Source: Bin52 sp965213935 (GTDB taxonomy: Bacteria > Pseudomonadota > Alphaproteobacteria > Thalassobaculales > Thalassobaculaceae). From it: DNA of 64,000 nt. The notes beneath the pieces were generated by a model. The model was not told where the DNA came from and searched no databases. It saw only the letters and a list, made by a program, of their open reading frames with translations. The DNA is taken from contig CBDCAO010000011.1 of NCBI GenBank assembly GCA_965213935.1, positions 1-64,000 on the forward strand, written 5' to 3'. Below, one piece after another: positions 45,401 through 52,710 of the stretch; the stretch's first letter is position 1, and each line of letters opens with the position of its first letter. The translations under genes and the position numbers were made by a program.

Positions 45401-45921
45401 CCGGCTTCGGGGTGGAACTCGGCGGCGGGCTGGCCTGGGTCGACCCGACACTCGGCCTGTCGCTCGACCTGTCGGGCCGCACGCTGGCCGCGCACGGCTC
45501 GGACGACCTGGAGGACCGGGGCTTTGCCGCCTCGCTCGCCTTCGATCCCGACCCGGCGACTGCGCGGGGTCCCTCGCTGACGCTCGCCCAGGACTGGGGC
45601 GGACAGGCCAGGGGCGGGCTCGACGCGCTGTTCACACCCGATCCGCTGGAGGACCGCACGGGCAGCGGCGAGGCCACCGCCCGCTGGCGGGCGGAAGCGG
45701 CCTATGGCTTCCCGGCCCTCTCGGGGCTCTTCACCGGCAGCCCGCATGTCGGGCTGGGGCTGGCGACGGCTGCGCGCGACTACAGCGTGGGGTGGCGTCT
45801 GGCGCCGGCGGCCAACGCCAATGCGCCCGATATCTCCTTCGGCGTCCGGGCAACCCGCAGGGAAAGCGACGGAACCGTGCCGGAGCACAGCGTCGGGTTC
45901 GAGGCGATCGCGCGGTGGTGA
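39499..45921 (+). CDS. giant Calx-beta/FN3 repeat surface protein with C-terminal autotransporter-like barrel
   Basis: A 2140-residue frame from a GTG with no ribosome-binding site; the frame itself is open back to 39106, through the repeat. VWRGLLSALPVLALLFGLAA followed by PVAAQ looks like a Sec signal peptide. Residues about 28-575 hold several Calx-beta repeats (each with VTEGTAATFTV-like starts and DDD ends), 576-905 a less regular part, 906-1010 a fibronectin type III domain (VTWDAVEHATSYDVSW), 1016-1107 a helical insert (ERWSRVLAAFG), and 1115-1600 more Calx-beta repeats. From about 1714 to the end is a beta-barrel-like domain (WGRAAQSSFDGREGTFSLEGEATTATLGADY) ending in an aromatic W, as in autotransporters. 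Likely an outer-membrane adhesin, probably phase-variable through the leader ORF. Confidence 0.85.
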   Translation: MWRGLLSALPVLALLFGLAAPVAAQTPTVPTLKVEIPTVTEGETGTIKLTLSHASSQSIGVTASSSVLGACGVGITCPQDTAAAGNADFSLTGITITFAPGETEKTASFTTTDDGTSEPTEVFLLIVGGLTTSEATIDLSTPPDGTALAAPYWFVRIQDNDNPANPNVTIAPDTSPVTEGTAATFTVTATPAPTAATLVSVAVTEDTSGGQDFVAPSNEITHTVSIPASGSPGAGSGTLTIPTVGDTTQEPHGAVTATVSSGTGYTVGNSSSATVTVHDDDGPPEISVSLPISEGESRSDAGEKKVPESEGGVGIGFNLAANQPLPSALTVCVRVTESGGDRVASGSEGIQTVNMPSSVTNGSGTHTLTWTNTAADDQDSSVTVEAVAPSTAGCSAANDSYTVSSSDASDKLLIQDDENTTVELTASDPTMTEGDASDTATLTVALSRRLYAGETIGVPIALASATGARLPGSVDGGSTANHDFTVGAAAGSGHSGVTLTNALTANPRVVFTGHDTNTVQTATVTLTPVANRDDGDAAHETITATLTSLGLLDTTVSGVAAHSSNSAATLSLEDDEAPPPPVTCSAQNPIFNDTSLRILETGETTYCVRLTTAPSGGDTTVTIGRIGGGATVSPASLTFTSSNYETPQQVTVTGMDEPGSHRNRTTQLTHTASGGGLNGNLGNVQVEVDDAPEVEAYWYIKGGAGGVRIRRPHTITSTRGLTAWQNAAPGDRISYAVRLSNRPAPGGTVTVTATVPSDKRNLVGLSLTEGGTAQDTVTVEFKDRSPGAGTGCSNWFGHQAHQYFDSHGNTRTVSGRQPSESYDGTPDTPWECWRMIYVVRKDASRNIDDTCADITHTATGGGVRKVTVDTIRAHVRNPGRNRRGSRGYNSQCRNLNGNTVSAPALAAPAPTEAVANLQVTAVDDTSASVTWDAVEHATSYDVSWSAESSDSLNASAGDLPGVTGTTTTVDHGAPVPMTLTVTVTPEYVDKNGDTQQLASLAGTATLAVGPGSDALSASAESTDSPAPACVSDALLAEVRTAAGETWRSPGHVERWSRVLAAFGESNAWSSNPMTVAEAQAQADRGLQRWAPVAPALECLEKEPAEAQAEPQQAVPAITVTAGAAVTEGTAAGFTLKADPAPAEELAVTVAVAQTGAIADASAIGERMVTIPAGKVEAAFTVATLADEADEPAGAVVATVSDGAGYTVDDESKSASVAVADDDATTLVLTAPAGDLPEASGSKTLTLTLGRALVEGESLAVPLAFAGTATLGADYTLAAPETAPAGVTYANLAGTDPKSPPTVTFAGAAGRKSATVATLVLATVADSVAEGEQETVTVKPGTPVATGLGGGAAASGAVGFAILEPPPEIAIAAKTGTVAEGADAAFTLTASRAPGADLTVRLTVSEADGSDFVAAEHEGTATATIAKGETEATFTVPTVNDVADEPDGAVTATLAGDGEKGLLYTVAAAPLDAASVKVTDDDAAAMAPTFSVGDETANEDVGLMHFTVRLDRAVQRTVKVTVTAREASPVSARYGEDYYWWWPDGLALTFHPGQTEKKMWVYVYNDNHDEDPETFEVALSRPTGGAAIGDGVAVGTIVNDDPMPAAWLARFGRAAAEQALDGIAGRIAAPRSAGMQGSIAGQALNLDPGSTGSQSGTGGGSDGLGGSTPGIASGNDLLAQSDVARAFGASTGHFGTGGTGHDAHGFGFDSSGAGAQAWSMTAREVLLGSSFTATGEKDGTGGSLAFWGRAAQSSFDGREGTFSLEGEATTATLGADYARGKWLVGMALMQSSGEGSYRDADPGGNVCADLDMDGVDPPPDLCNGAVRNGDGEVEATLTAAVPYAAIQASEWMKLWGAAGSGTGEVTLKPEVGGRALGSDISWTMAAMGLRSDVIAPPKEGSGPTLAVTSDALWARTSSDKTHELAASDSDVTRLRLGLQGGYRIATEGGGHVTPKLEIGARHDGGDAETGFGVELGGGLAWVDPTLGLSLDLSGRTLAAHGSDDLEDRGFAASLAFDPDPATARGPSLTLAQDWGGQARGGLDALFTPDPLEDRTGSGEATARWRAEAAYGFPALSGLFTGSPHVGLGLATAARDYSVGWRLAPAANANAPDISFGVRATRRESDGTVPEHSVGFEAIARW

Positions 45922-46208
45922 CCTCTTTGGACGCGCGTTGCGATGGAGACGGGCGGCGGCATCCAGGCGTGGGACTTCCTGCGCCGGGTCGCGGACTACC
46001 GGGCTGCGCGCCGGCCCGCCGGCCGCGCCTCGCCCTTCCGGGTGCAGGACGGCATGACGGAGGCGGCGATCGCGCCCGGTGCAGCTCCTGCTGCGCGATG
46101 CCGGGCGGTTGCCGCCGGGGCCGGGATCGAGCAGCCCTGATGCTCACCGGGAAAGCTTCCACCTGATTCCCGAGACGCCGGCACTCACGTCCGCATGGCG
46201 GGTGTCGT
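45922..46208. other. intergenic region after the giant gene
   Basis: About 290 bp. A 65-codon plus-strand frame (45943-46140) exists but has no ribosome-binding site and no family-like content. No terminator hairpin with a T-run was seen. Confidence 0.4.
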
Positions 46209-46405
46209 TCAGTCTTCGGTCTCAACGCGGCTGCCGGTTCGGCGGCAACGCGGTCCGACCCCCATGGCGCGGGCGATGACCGTCCCGACCTGTGCAGCAT
46301 CGTCCATGTGGGCGTAGATCGCGGTCGTTTCTCGCCTGCGGTGTCCAGGCAGCTTGCCCACGGCGGTCAGACCGACGCCGTTCATGACGCCCTGCGAGGC
46401 GTAGG
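46209..46405 (-). pseudogene. C-terminal remnant of a phage-type tyrosine integrase
   Basis: The translated segment HTYASQGVMNGVGLTAVGKL followed by PGHRRRETTAIYAHMDD matches the end of tyrosine recombinases (H-T-x-A-S...L-x-x-V-G-K-L-L-G-H-x-x-x-x-T-x-x-Y-A-H-L-D). The box II histidine and the nucleophilic tyrosine are present, but everything upstream is missing, so it cannot be functional. Confidence 0.7.
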
Positions 46406-46545
46406 TATGGCACAGAACGGGAACCAGCCAAACCATCCAGATCACTGGACATGACAAACTCTCCGGTCATTGATCAATGACCGGAAGTATCACCAGGCAA
46501 AACCCGCAACAGCAACCAGAGTATCAGACGTCGCAGTCTATCCGC

Positions 46546-46722
46546 TTACGGGCGGCCGGCACTGCTGTAGAAATTCACGGTATAGGTGATCAGTGGGCCG
46601 CGGCTGCCGTCGGGATACGCGATGTCGACGACTTGATCGAACGAGACTTCGTCGCCGGAAACGGGATAGCTGGTGCCGTTGACGATGATGTCGCTTTGTT
46701 GGTCGGTGTCGTTGCCAGTCAT
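46546..46722 (-). CDS. short ubiquitin-like (multiubiquitin-type beta-grasp) protein
   Basis: A 58-residue protein with a strong ribosome-binding site (GAAGGAGGGTTACCG before the ATG). The sequence DIIVNGTSYPVSGDEVSFDQ, VVDIAYPDGSRGPLITYTVN, FYSSAGRP closely follows the first three-quarters of a multiubiquitin/Ub-like domain (family pattern I-x-V-N-x-x-x-x-x-V...I-S-x-x-x-V-V-x-L-A-x-P...Y-T-V-x-Y-x-x-x-x-x-x-P). It stops before the last beta strand, so it is either a reduced Ub-like protein or a truncated gene. In complete loci such genes lie with E1/E2/JAB-like genes; none is visible here. Confidence 0.55.
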   Translation of the reverse strand: MTGNDTDQQSDIIVNGTSYPVSGDEVSFDQVVDIAYPDGSRGPLITYTVNFYSSAGRP

Positions 46723-47099
46723 CGGTAACCCTCCTTCGGGTTGCTTGGTTTTCGTCGGGTTTGACACCCGCGGCCGCCCGCTGGATGGCGCAAGCCCGGT
46801 GGGTATGCAGGGCCTGGCCGGCGGCCGTGAGCCCCCTGCACCAAGTCTCCGATCCGGTATTCGGATGTGTGTATCATCCGGAGAAGCCTCCATGCGGTGG
46901 CAGCCGTGGGTTCGTGCGTTTTGCATGCCAATGGCGCCGGGAACGTCGGCTGGCTGTGGGTTCTGGTGCGTTGATCTGACCGTGCCTGCCCTTGAGGTGG
47001 TTGTCCTGGCTGTCATGTCGTGTCGCTGACGATTCCGTTTGACACCATGAAACGGGCGCTCTATGTCTGCTCCTGGGTGGTTCCGGGACGGCGTGTGCG
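46723..47099. other. intergenic region
   Basis: About 380 bp between the divergent Ub-like and methylase genes. I see no gene, and no clear promoter hexamers. Confidence 0.4.
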
Positions 47100-47762
47100 A
47101 TGGGCGCATGGTATGGTTCAAAGGCGACGATGGGGCTCAGTCAGGCCATTGTGAGCCTGATGCCGCCACATCGCGTGTATCTCGAAACACACCTGGGGGG
47201 CGGTGCGATCATGAAGCGCAAGCCCCCGGCGCTGCGCTCGATCGGCATTGACCTGAATGCCCGGTCCATCAGGACGTTTTGCTGCGACCACGAGGTGGAA
47301 CTGGTCCACGGCTGCTGCCACCGGTTCCTGGCCGACTACCGGTTCGAGGGGGACGAACTGGTCTACAGTGACCCGCCCTACCTGATGAGCACCCGCAAGT
47401 CGCAGCGGCGCTATCGGTACGACTACACCGACGCGGATCACGAGGCCCTGCTTGAGTTGCTCAGGGGCCTGCCCTGTTCGGTGATGATCTCGGGCTACCC
47501 CTCGGCTCTTTATGAGAGGGTTCTGGCGGACTGGCACAGCGTGTCGGTTCAGGTGATGAACCAGGCCGGGGTGGTGACGGAGAAGATCTGGTTCAACTTT
47601 GCCCCGGGCCGGGTGCACTGGCACAGCTGTGCGGGCCGGAACTTCACCGATCGTCAGCGCATCAAGCGCAATGCGGCCAGCTGGGCGCGGCGCTACCGGG
47701 CGATGCCGCCGGGCGAGCGCCTCGCCGTGCTGGCCGCGGTCATGGCGGTGGAGGCCGAGTGA
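47100..47762 (+). CDS. D12-class DNA adenine N6-methyltransferase
   Basis: A 220-residue methylase. The N-terminal WYGSKATMGLSQAIVSLMPPHRVYLETHLGGGAIM (G-S-K, then motif I as E-T-H-L-G-G-G-A) and motif IV in LVYSDPPYLM are typical of the D12 class (Dam/phage type). The S-adenosylmethionine site and catalytic DPPY are intact. The stop TGA shares its A with the ATG of the IS66-type transposase (TGATG), so the two genes are coupled. This suggests that the methylase travels with or was captured by the element. The recognition sequence cannot be read from the protein. Confidence 0.83.
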   Translation: MGAWYGSKATMGLSQAIVSLMPPHRVYLETHLGGGAIMKRKPPALRSIGIDLNARSIRTFCCDHEVELVHGCCHRFLADYRFEGDELVYSDPPYLMSTRKSQRRYRYDYTDADHEALLELLRGLPCSVMISGYPSALYERVLADWHSVSVQVMNQAGVVTEKIWFNFAPGRVHWHSCAGRNFTDRQRIKRNAASWARRYRAMPPGERLAVLAAVMAVEAE

Positions 47763-49023
47763 TGGCCACGGTGAACGCGGCATCCCTGCGCCAGGAGTTC
47801 GAGGACGCGAAGGCCCGCATCGCGGCGCTGCGCGCGGACGGCAAGGTGTCCCAGGATGTCGATGCAGTGATCGGTGTCCTCGTCACCCTGCTGGGCATCC
47901 TGATCACCGTCCTGCTGGAAAGGACGACCCGCAAGGGGTCGAAGAACTCCAGCCTCCCGCCGTCGCAGACGGACAAGGATGAGACCGCTGAGCGCACCGG
48001 CAAGAGCCCCAAGGGCGCGAAGCAGAACCTGCAGACCGGCACCGGTCTGCGCAAGACCACCATCGAGGAGACGGTCACCGTCGAGGCTTGCGAGGCCTGC
48101 GGCGGCGACCTCGCAGACGTCGATGCGATCGACCGGGAACGCCGCATCCTCTACGACATCGTGTTCGAAGTCGTCGAGCGCCGCGTCGATGCCGAGATCA
48201 AGGAATGCCCCGCATGCCGGGCCCGCACCAAGGGGCAGTTCCCCGACACCATGCCGGGCCCGCTGCAGTACGGCGTCGGCCTGCAGGCCTTCGTCATCAC
48301 CCTGCTGATCGCCCACATGCTGTCCCTGCGCCGTGCCGTCGCACTGGTGCAGGCGATCTCGGGCCTCAGGCTCTCCGAGGCCACCTGCCTGGGCTACGTG
48401 CGCCGCCTTCATGACGCCCTCGCATCATGGGAACACGCCGCCATCGCACACCTGCTGGAACGCCCCGCCCTGCATGCCGACGAAACCGGCTTCCGGGTCG
48501 ACGGCAAGACCCAATGGCTCCATGTCGTCACCGACGGGGCTGTGACCCTGAAGTTCCTGCACCGCAAGCGCGGCAAGGAGGCCATCGAGGACATCGCCAT
48601 CATCCCCCGCTACACGGGCACCCTGATCCACGACTGCTGGGCATCGTACTTCGCCTACGACCAGTGCAGCCATCAGCTCTGTGGGAGCCACCTCCTGAGG
48701 GAACTGACCTTCATCGTCGACTCCAACGGCTTCCGCTGGGCACGCCTGATGAAGAAGCTGTTGCGCGAGGTCTGCCACAGGGTCAACAAGAGCGACACCA
48801 GGACCCTGAGCGAGGCCGCGTGTCGGGCCGTGCGCAAGCGCTACCGGACCATCCTCACCCAGGGGGGCAACGAGTTGCCCGTCATCCCGCCGAAGCCGAA
48901 AGGAAAACGCGGCCGGATCGCAAAGTCCGACGCACACAACCTCCATGAGCGCCTGGCGAAGCACGAAGAGTCCGTCCTGCGCTTCACCCGCGAGCCGCAC
49001 ACGAGCTTTACGAATAACACCGG
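47762..49023 (+). pseudogene. IS66-type transposase, 5' part (interrupted)
   Basis: About 420 codons: a coiled N-terminus, the linker KGSKNSSLPPSQTDKDE, a zinc-binding region (CEACGGD...CPACRAR), and the DDE domain of IS66 (LHADETGFRVDGKTQWLHVVTDGAVTL, LIHDCWASYFAYDQCSHQLCGSHLLREL). The protein breaks off at HTSFTNNTG, where foreign DNA starts; the frame then runs 28 codons into that DNA. The missing C-terminus is at 60214-60440. The catalytic core is nearly complete, but the split makes activity unlikely. Confidence 0.9.
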
Positions 49024-49051
49024 TTATTCTCGATCGAGAATAACCGGTGTT
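49016..49051. repeat. 36-bp perfect palindrome at the insertion junction
   Basis: The sequence from AACACCGG (IS66 side) to CCGGTGTT reads the same on both strands, centred on CGATCG. Its left arm is the end of the IS66 coding sequence and the right arm is adjacent to the first IS91-type unit, which begins GAACTGAGCC at 49052. The inner part TTATTCTCGA/TCGAGAATAA resembles the inner end of the RIT inverted repeats (CGAGAATAA). Confidence 0.9.
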
Positions 49052-49268
49052 GAACTGAGCCGCGTTCCGCGGCGGGGTGTTCTGGCCGCCGGGTGTCGGA
49101 AGTGATCTCGGTGTTCCAGGCGAGTTGAAGGACAGCGTCTTCGTGACGTCGCGGCGCAGGGGCGGGTCCCCTGTCTCCCTGTCTGATCCATAGTCATCGA
49201 CGGCCACGTCCACGAGCAAGAGCGTGGACGTGTCTTCGTGACCGATCCGACCAGGAGGGAGACGACAG

Positions 49269-50120
49269 ATGACACCTTTGCGCAAGCGCATGATCAACGA
49301 CATGACCGTTCGCGGTCTTGCCCAGAACACGAAGAAGTCCTATCTCAACTCGGTCTCCGGCCTCGCCTGTCACTATGGCCGCAGCCCGGAGCGGATTTCC
49401 GCGCAGGAGGTTCAGGATTACCTTCTCTTTCTGCATGAAGAGCGGGGGTTGACCTGGCAGAGCTGCAACTGCGCCCGCCACGGCATTCGCTTCCTGTACC
49501 GCATCACGCTCGGCCTGCCCGACCCGCATTTCTACCTGCCGGGCGCCAAGACGCCGTCGATCCTGCCCGAGCTCCTGAACCACGACGAGCTGGTGCGGCT
49601 GTTTGGCGTCACCACAAACTGCAAACACCGATCCGTGCTGATGACGGCCTACGCCGCAGGGCTGCGGGCGAGCGAACTCAGCTGCCTGCGGATCAGCGAT
49701 ATCGACTCGCAGCGGATGTGCGTGCGGGTTGACCAGGGCAAGGGCAACAAGGACCGCTACGTCCCGCTCTCGCCACGGCTGCTGGACGAACTGCGCGCGT
49801 ACTGGCGCCGCGTGCGCCCCGAGCACTGGTTGTTCCCCGGTCATTACGGTCACCCGATGTCGCGTTCCTGGCCAACTGACATCTACAACCGGGCCAAGAA
49901 CAAGGCCGGGATCGACAAGCGCGGCGGCGTCCACACGCTGCGTCATTGCTACGCCACCGGGCTCCTGGAGGCGGGGGTCGAACTCCATGTCATCCAGCGC
50001 CGCCTCGGGCACAGCTCCATCCGCTCGACCATGCGCTACCTGCATCTGGCCCACGACAAGACGAGTGCCACCCCGTCTCCCCTGGACCTGCTGGAGTTCC
50101 CGCGTCCCGCCCGGGCCTGA
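49269..50120 (+). CDS. tyrosine recombinase of the IS91-type unit 1
   Basis: A 283-residue site-specific recombinase. The N-terminal core-binding domain (MTPLRKRMINDMTVRGLAQN) is followed by the catalytic domain with R in AAGLRASELSCLRISD, K in GKGNKDRYVPL, H-x-x-R in HTLRHCYATGLLEAG, H in LGHSSIRSTMRYLH and the nucleophilic Y in the same segment. GGAGGGAGACGACAG precedes the ATG. Its stop is 3 bp before the GTG start of the transposase, so both are co-translated. Confidence 0.92.
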   Translation: MTPLRKRMINDMTVRGLAQNTKKSYLNSVSGLACHYGRSPERISAQEVQDYLLFLHEERGLTWQSCNCARHGIRFLYRITLGLPDPHFYLPGAKTPSILPELLNHDELVRLFGVTTNCKHRSVLMTAYAAGLRASELSCLRISDIDSQRMCVRVDQGKGNKDRYVPLSPRLLDELRAYWRRVRPEHWLFPGHYGHPMSRSWPTDIYNRAKNKAGIDKRGGVHTLRHCYATGLLEAGVELHVIQRRLGHSSIRSTMRYLHLAHDKTSATPSPLDLLEFPRPARA

Positions 50121-50123
50121 CCG

Positions 50124-51332
50124 GTGGCCCATGCTGACCACGCGGCGCCGGCCACGCGGCCGACACTCGAGGTCGCGGACATCCTGCGCGAGCGCGGCAG
50201 TGCCTATGCCGAGACACACAGGCTCTCGGCCCAGCAGCAGCGGGTCGTCGACGCGCTGGTGAACTGCCGCACTGCCGCGCTTGGCGGGTTCAAGTCGGAG
50301 TGCGACCACTGCGGGGCGGTGACAATCCAGTACGCCTCGTGCCGGAACCGTCACTGCCCCAAGTGCCAGACCCTCTCGCAGACCAGGTGGGTCGAGCGTC
50401 AGTGCGCCGATCTGCTCGACATCGGATACTGGCATGTGGTGTTCACCCTGCCCCACGAGCTCAACCCCGTCGCCCAGGGCAACCCGGCACTGGTCTACAG
50501 GCTGCTCTTCAAGGCGGCGTCCCGGACCCTGCTGGAGTTCGGCCGCAATCCCCGCTGGCTCGGCGGCGAGATGGGGATCACCATGGTGCTCCATACCTGG
50601 GGGCAGAACCTGGGGCAGCACATCCATGTCCACTGCATTGTCACCGACGGCGGACTGAGCCCGGACGGGCAGCGCTGGCTCACCCCCGCGCGCAAGGGCT
50701 TCCTGTTCCCCACGGCCGCGCTCTCCAAGGTCTTCCGCGGCAAGTATCTCGACTTCCTCGGCGCCGCGCACCGCAACGGGGAGCTGCGGCTGAAGCCCGC
50801 GGGCGGCGGTGAGTTCGAGGCCCTGGAGACCACGCTGCGGTCGCACAAATGGGTGGTCTACAGCAAGGCCCCGTTCGCCGGCGCCGGGCAGGTGCTGGCC
50901 TATCTCGGGCGCTACACCCACAAGAGCGCCATCGGCAACCATCGCCTCGTCGACTTCGACGGCGAGAACGTCCGCTTCCGATGGCGCGACTACGCCGACG
51001 GCAACAGCGTCAAGGTGATGCGCCTCGACGCCGACGAGTTCATTCGCCGCTTCCTCCTGCATGTGCTGCCGCGCGGCTTTACCCGGCTGCGTCACTACGG
51101 ACTGCTCGCCAATCGCTGCCGGGCTCGCAAGCTCGCCCTCTGCCGAGGCCTGCTTCATCAGCCGACCCCCGAACCGCGTGAGCCGGAAGCCGCTGAAGAG
51201 ATGATGCTGCGCCTGACCGGGATCGACGTCACCGTGTGTCGGCAGTGCGGCGAGGGAACGCTGAGGCAGAGACTCGTTCTGGAGCCGCAGCACCGCTCGG
51301 GAAGGGCGGCGATGAAGACCGGACCGCCATGA
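50124..51332 (+). CDS. IS91-family HUH transposase, unit 1
   Basis: A 402-residue rolling-circle transposase. The N-terminal zinc-binding region is CDHCGAVTIQYASCRNRHCPKCQ, the HUH metal site is HIHVHCIVTDGG, and the two tyrosines are in AYLGRYTH (Y-x3-Y). RWRDYADGN and a C-terminal cysteine pair (CRQCGEG) complete the family pattern. GTG start just after the recombinase stop. Confidence 0.92.
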   Translation: MAHADHAAPATRPTLEVADILRERGSAYAETHRLSAQQQRVVDALVNCRTAALGGFKSECDHCGAVTIQYASCRNRHCPKCQTLSQTRWVERQCADLLDIGYWHVVFTLPHELNPVAQGNPALVYRLLFKAASRTLLEFGRNPRWLGGEMGITMVLHTWGQNLGQHIHVHCIVTDGGLSPDGQRWLTPARKGFLFPTAALSKVFRGKYLDFLGAAHRNGELRLKPAGGGEFEALETTLRSHKWVVYSKAPFAGAGQVLAYLGRYTHKSAIGNHRLVDFDGENVRFRWRDYADGNSVKVMRLDADEFIRRFLLHVLPRGFTRLRHYGLLANRCRARKLALCRGLLHQPTPEPREPEAAEEMMLRLTGIDVTVCRQCGEGTLRQRLVLEPQHRSGRAAMKTGPP

Positions 51333-51861
51333 CGATGCGCCGTTGCCCATCACGGTCCCATGACCGCCCGCCCATCGGCGCGCCACGGTCATCGCTGCGC
51401 CCGCATGACGCCGCGCATCGACGGACCGGCCGTCCCGACGGCCGCTCCGACATCATGACCGCCGCCGCGACCAATCTTGCATTGGCGCCGCATCTGTCAG
51501 GGGCGCTCGGCCGCGCCTCCCCGGCGTAGTCGACCCGCGCCGAGCGGTTACTTTCCCCATAGAACTGCATCACCGCCGTGCCGCGCGGCTCAGCTCAATG
51601 ATCTTATCGGTCATGCTGCGCACGACCGATAAGATCCTATTCATGAACTGAGCCGCGTTCCGCGGCGGGGTGTTCTGCCCGCCGGGTGTCGGAAGTGATC
51701 TCGGTGTTCCAGGCGAGTTGAAGGACAGCGTCTTCGTGACGTCGCGGCGCAGGGGCGGGTCCCCTGTCTCCCTGTCTGATCCATAGTCATCGACGACCAC
51801 GTCCACGAGCAAGAGCGTGGACGTGTCTTCGTGACCGATCCGACCAGGAGGGAGACGACAG

Positions 51862-52707
51862 ATGACACCTTTGCGCAAGCGCTCAACGACATGCGTTCGC
51901 GGTCTTGCCCAGAACACGAAGAAGTCCTATCTCAACTCGGTCTCCGGCCTCGCCTGTCACTATGGCCGCAGCCCGGAGCGGATTTCCGCGCAGGAGGTTC
52001 AGGATTACCTTCTCTTTCTGCATGAAGAGCGGGGGTTGACCTGGCAGAGTTGCAACTGCGCCCGCCACGGCATTCGCTTCCTGTACCGCATCACGCTCGG
52101 CCTGCCCGACCCGCATTTCTACCTGCCGGGCGCCAAGACGCCGTCGATCCTGCCCGAGCTCCTCAACCATGACGAGCTGGTGCGGCTGTTTGGCGTCACC
52201 ACAAACTGCAAGCACCGATCCATGCTGATGACGGCCTACGCCGCGGGGCTGCGGGCGAGCGAACTCAGCCGCCTGCGGATCAGCGATATCGACTCGCAGC
52301 GGATGTGCGTGCGGGTTGACCAGGGCAAGGGCAACAAGGACCGCTACGTCCCGCTCTCGCCACGGCTGCTGGACGAACTGCGCGCGTACTGGCGCCGCGT
52401 GCGCCCCGAGCACTGGCTGTTCCCCGGTCATTACGGTCACCCGGTGTCGCGTTCCTGGCCAACTGACATCTACAACCGGGCCAAGAACAAGGCCGGGATC
52501 GACAAGCGCGGCGGCGTCCACACGTTGAGGCATTGCTACGCCACCGGGCTCCTGGAGGCGGGGGTCGAACTCCATGTCATCCAGCGCCGCCTCGGGCACA
52601 GCTCCATCCGCTCGACCATGCGCTACCTGCATCTGGCCCACGACAAGACGAGTGCCACCCCGTCTCCCCTGGACCTGCTGGAGTTCCCGCGTCCCGCCCG
52701 GGCCTGA
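51862..52707 (+). CDS. tyrosine recombinase of the IS91-type unit 2
   Basis: A 281-residue copy of the unit 1 recombinase. The start differs: MTPLRKRSTTCVRGLAQN replaces MTPLRKRMINDMTVRGLAQN, through a 4-base and a 2-base deletion. The catalytic R, K, HxxR, H and Y are unchanged, and it also has the SRLRISD variant shared with unit 3 in place of SCLRISD in unit 1. Confidence 0.9.
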   Translation: MTPLRKRSTTCVRGLAQNTKKSYLNSVSGLACHYGRSPERISAQEVQDYLLFLHEERGLTWQSCNCARHGIRFLYRITLGLPDPHFYLPGAKTPSILPELLNHDELVRLFGVTTNCKHRSMLMTAYAAGLRASELSRLRISDIDSQRMCVRVDQGKGNKDRYVPLSPRLLDELRAYWRRVRPEHWLFPGHYGHPVSRSWPTDIYNRAKNKAGIDKRGGVHTLRHCYATGLLEAGVELHVIQRRLGHSSIRSTMRYLHLAHDKTSATPSPLDLLEFPRPARA

Positions 52708-52710
52708 CCG

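Larger units (their letters stand above)
49052..51644 (+). mobile_element. IS91-type element, tandem unit 1
   Basis: First of three head-to-tail units of about 2.59 kb, each starting GAACTGAGCC and ending near CCTATTCAT. It carries a tyrosine recombinase gene and an HUH transposase gene, preceded by about 215 bp and followed by about 310 bp without other genes. The right end has an inverted repeat ATCTTATCGGTC/GACCGATAAGAT (about 51600-51635), the type of hairpin found at the origin end of IS91-like elements. Confidence 0.85.

Noticed and set aside
42151..45888. A 1245-codon open frame on the minus strand opposite the giant gene
   Set aside because: It is arginine/histidine-rich, lacks domains and mirrors the strong codon bias of the plus-strand gene; a shadow frame typical of high-GC DNA.
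45943..46140. 65-codon plus-strand frame after the giant gene
   Set aside because: No ribosome-binding site, no similarity, low-complexity alanine/arginine content.
49194..51392. A 732-codon minus-strand frame opposite the IS91 unit (repeated in the other units)
   Set aside because: Antisense to two well-supported genes with intact motifs; no family content.
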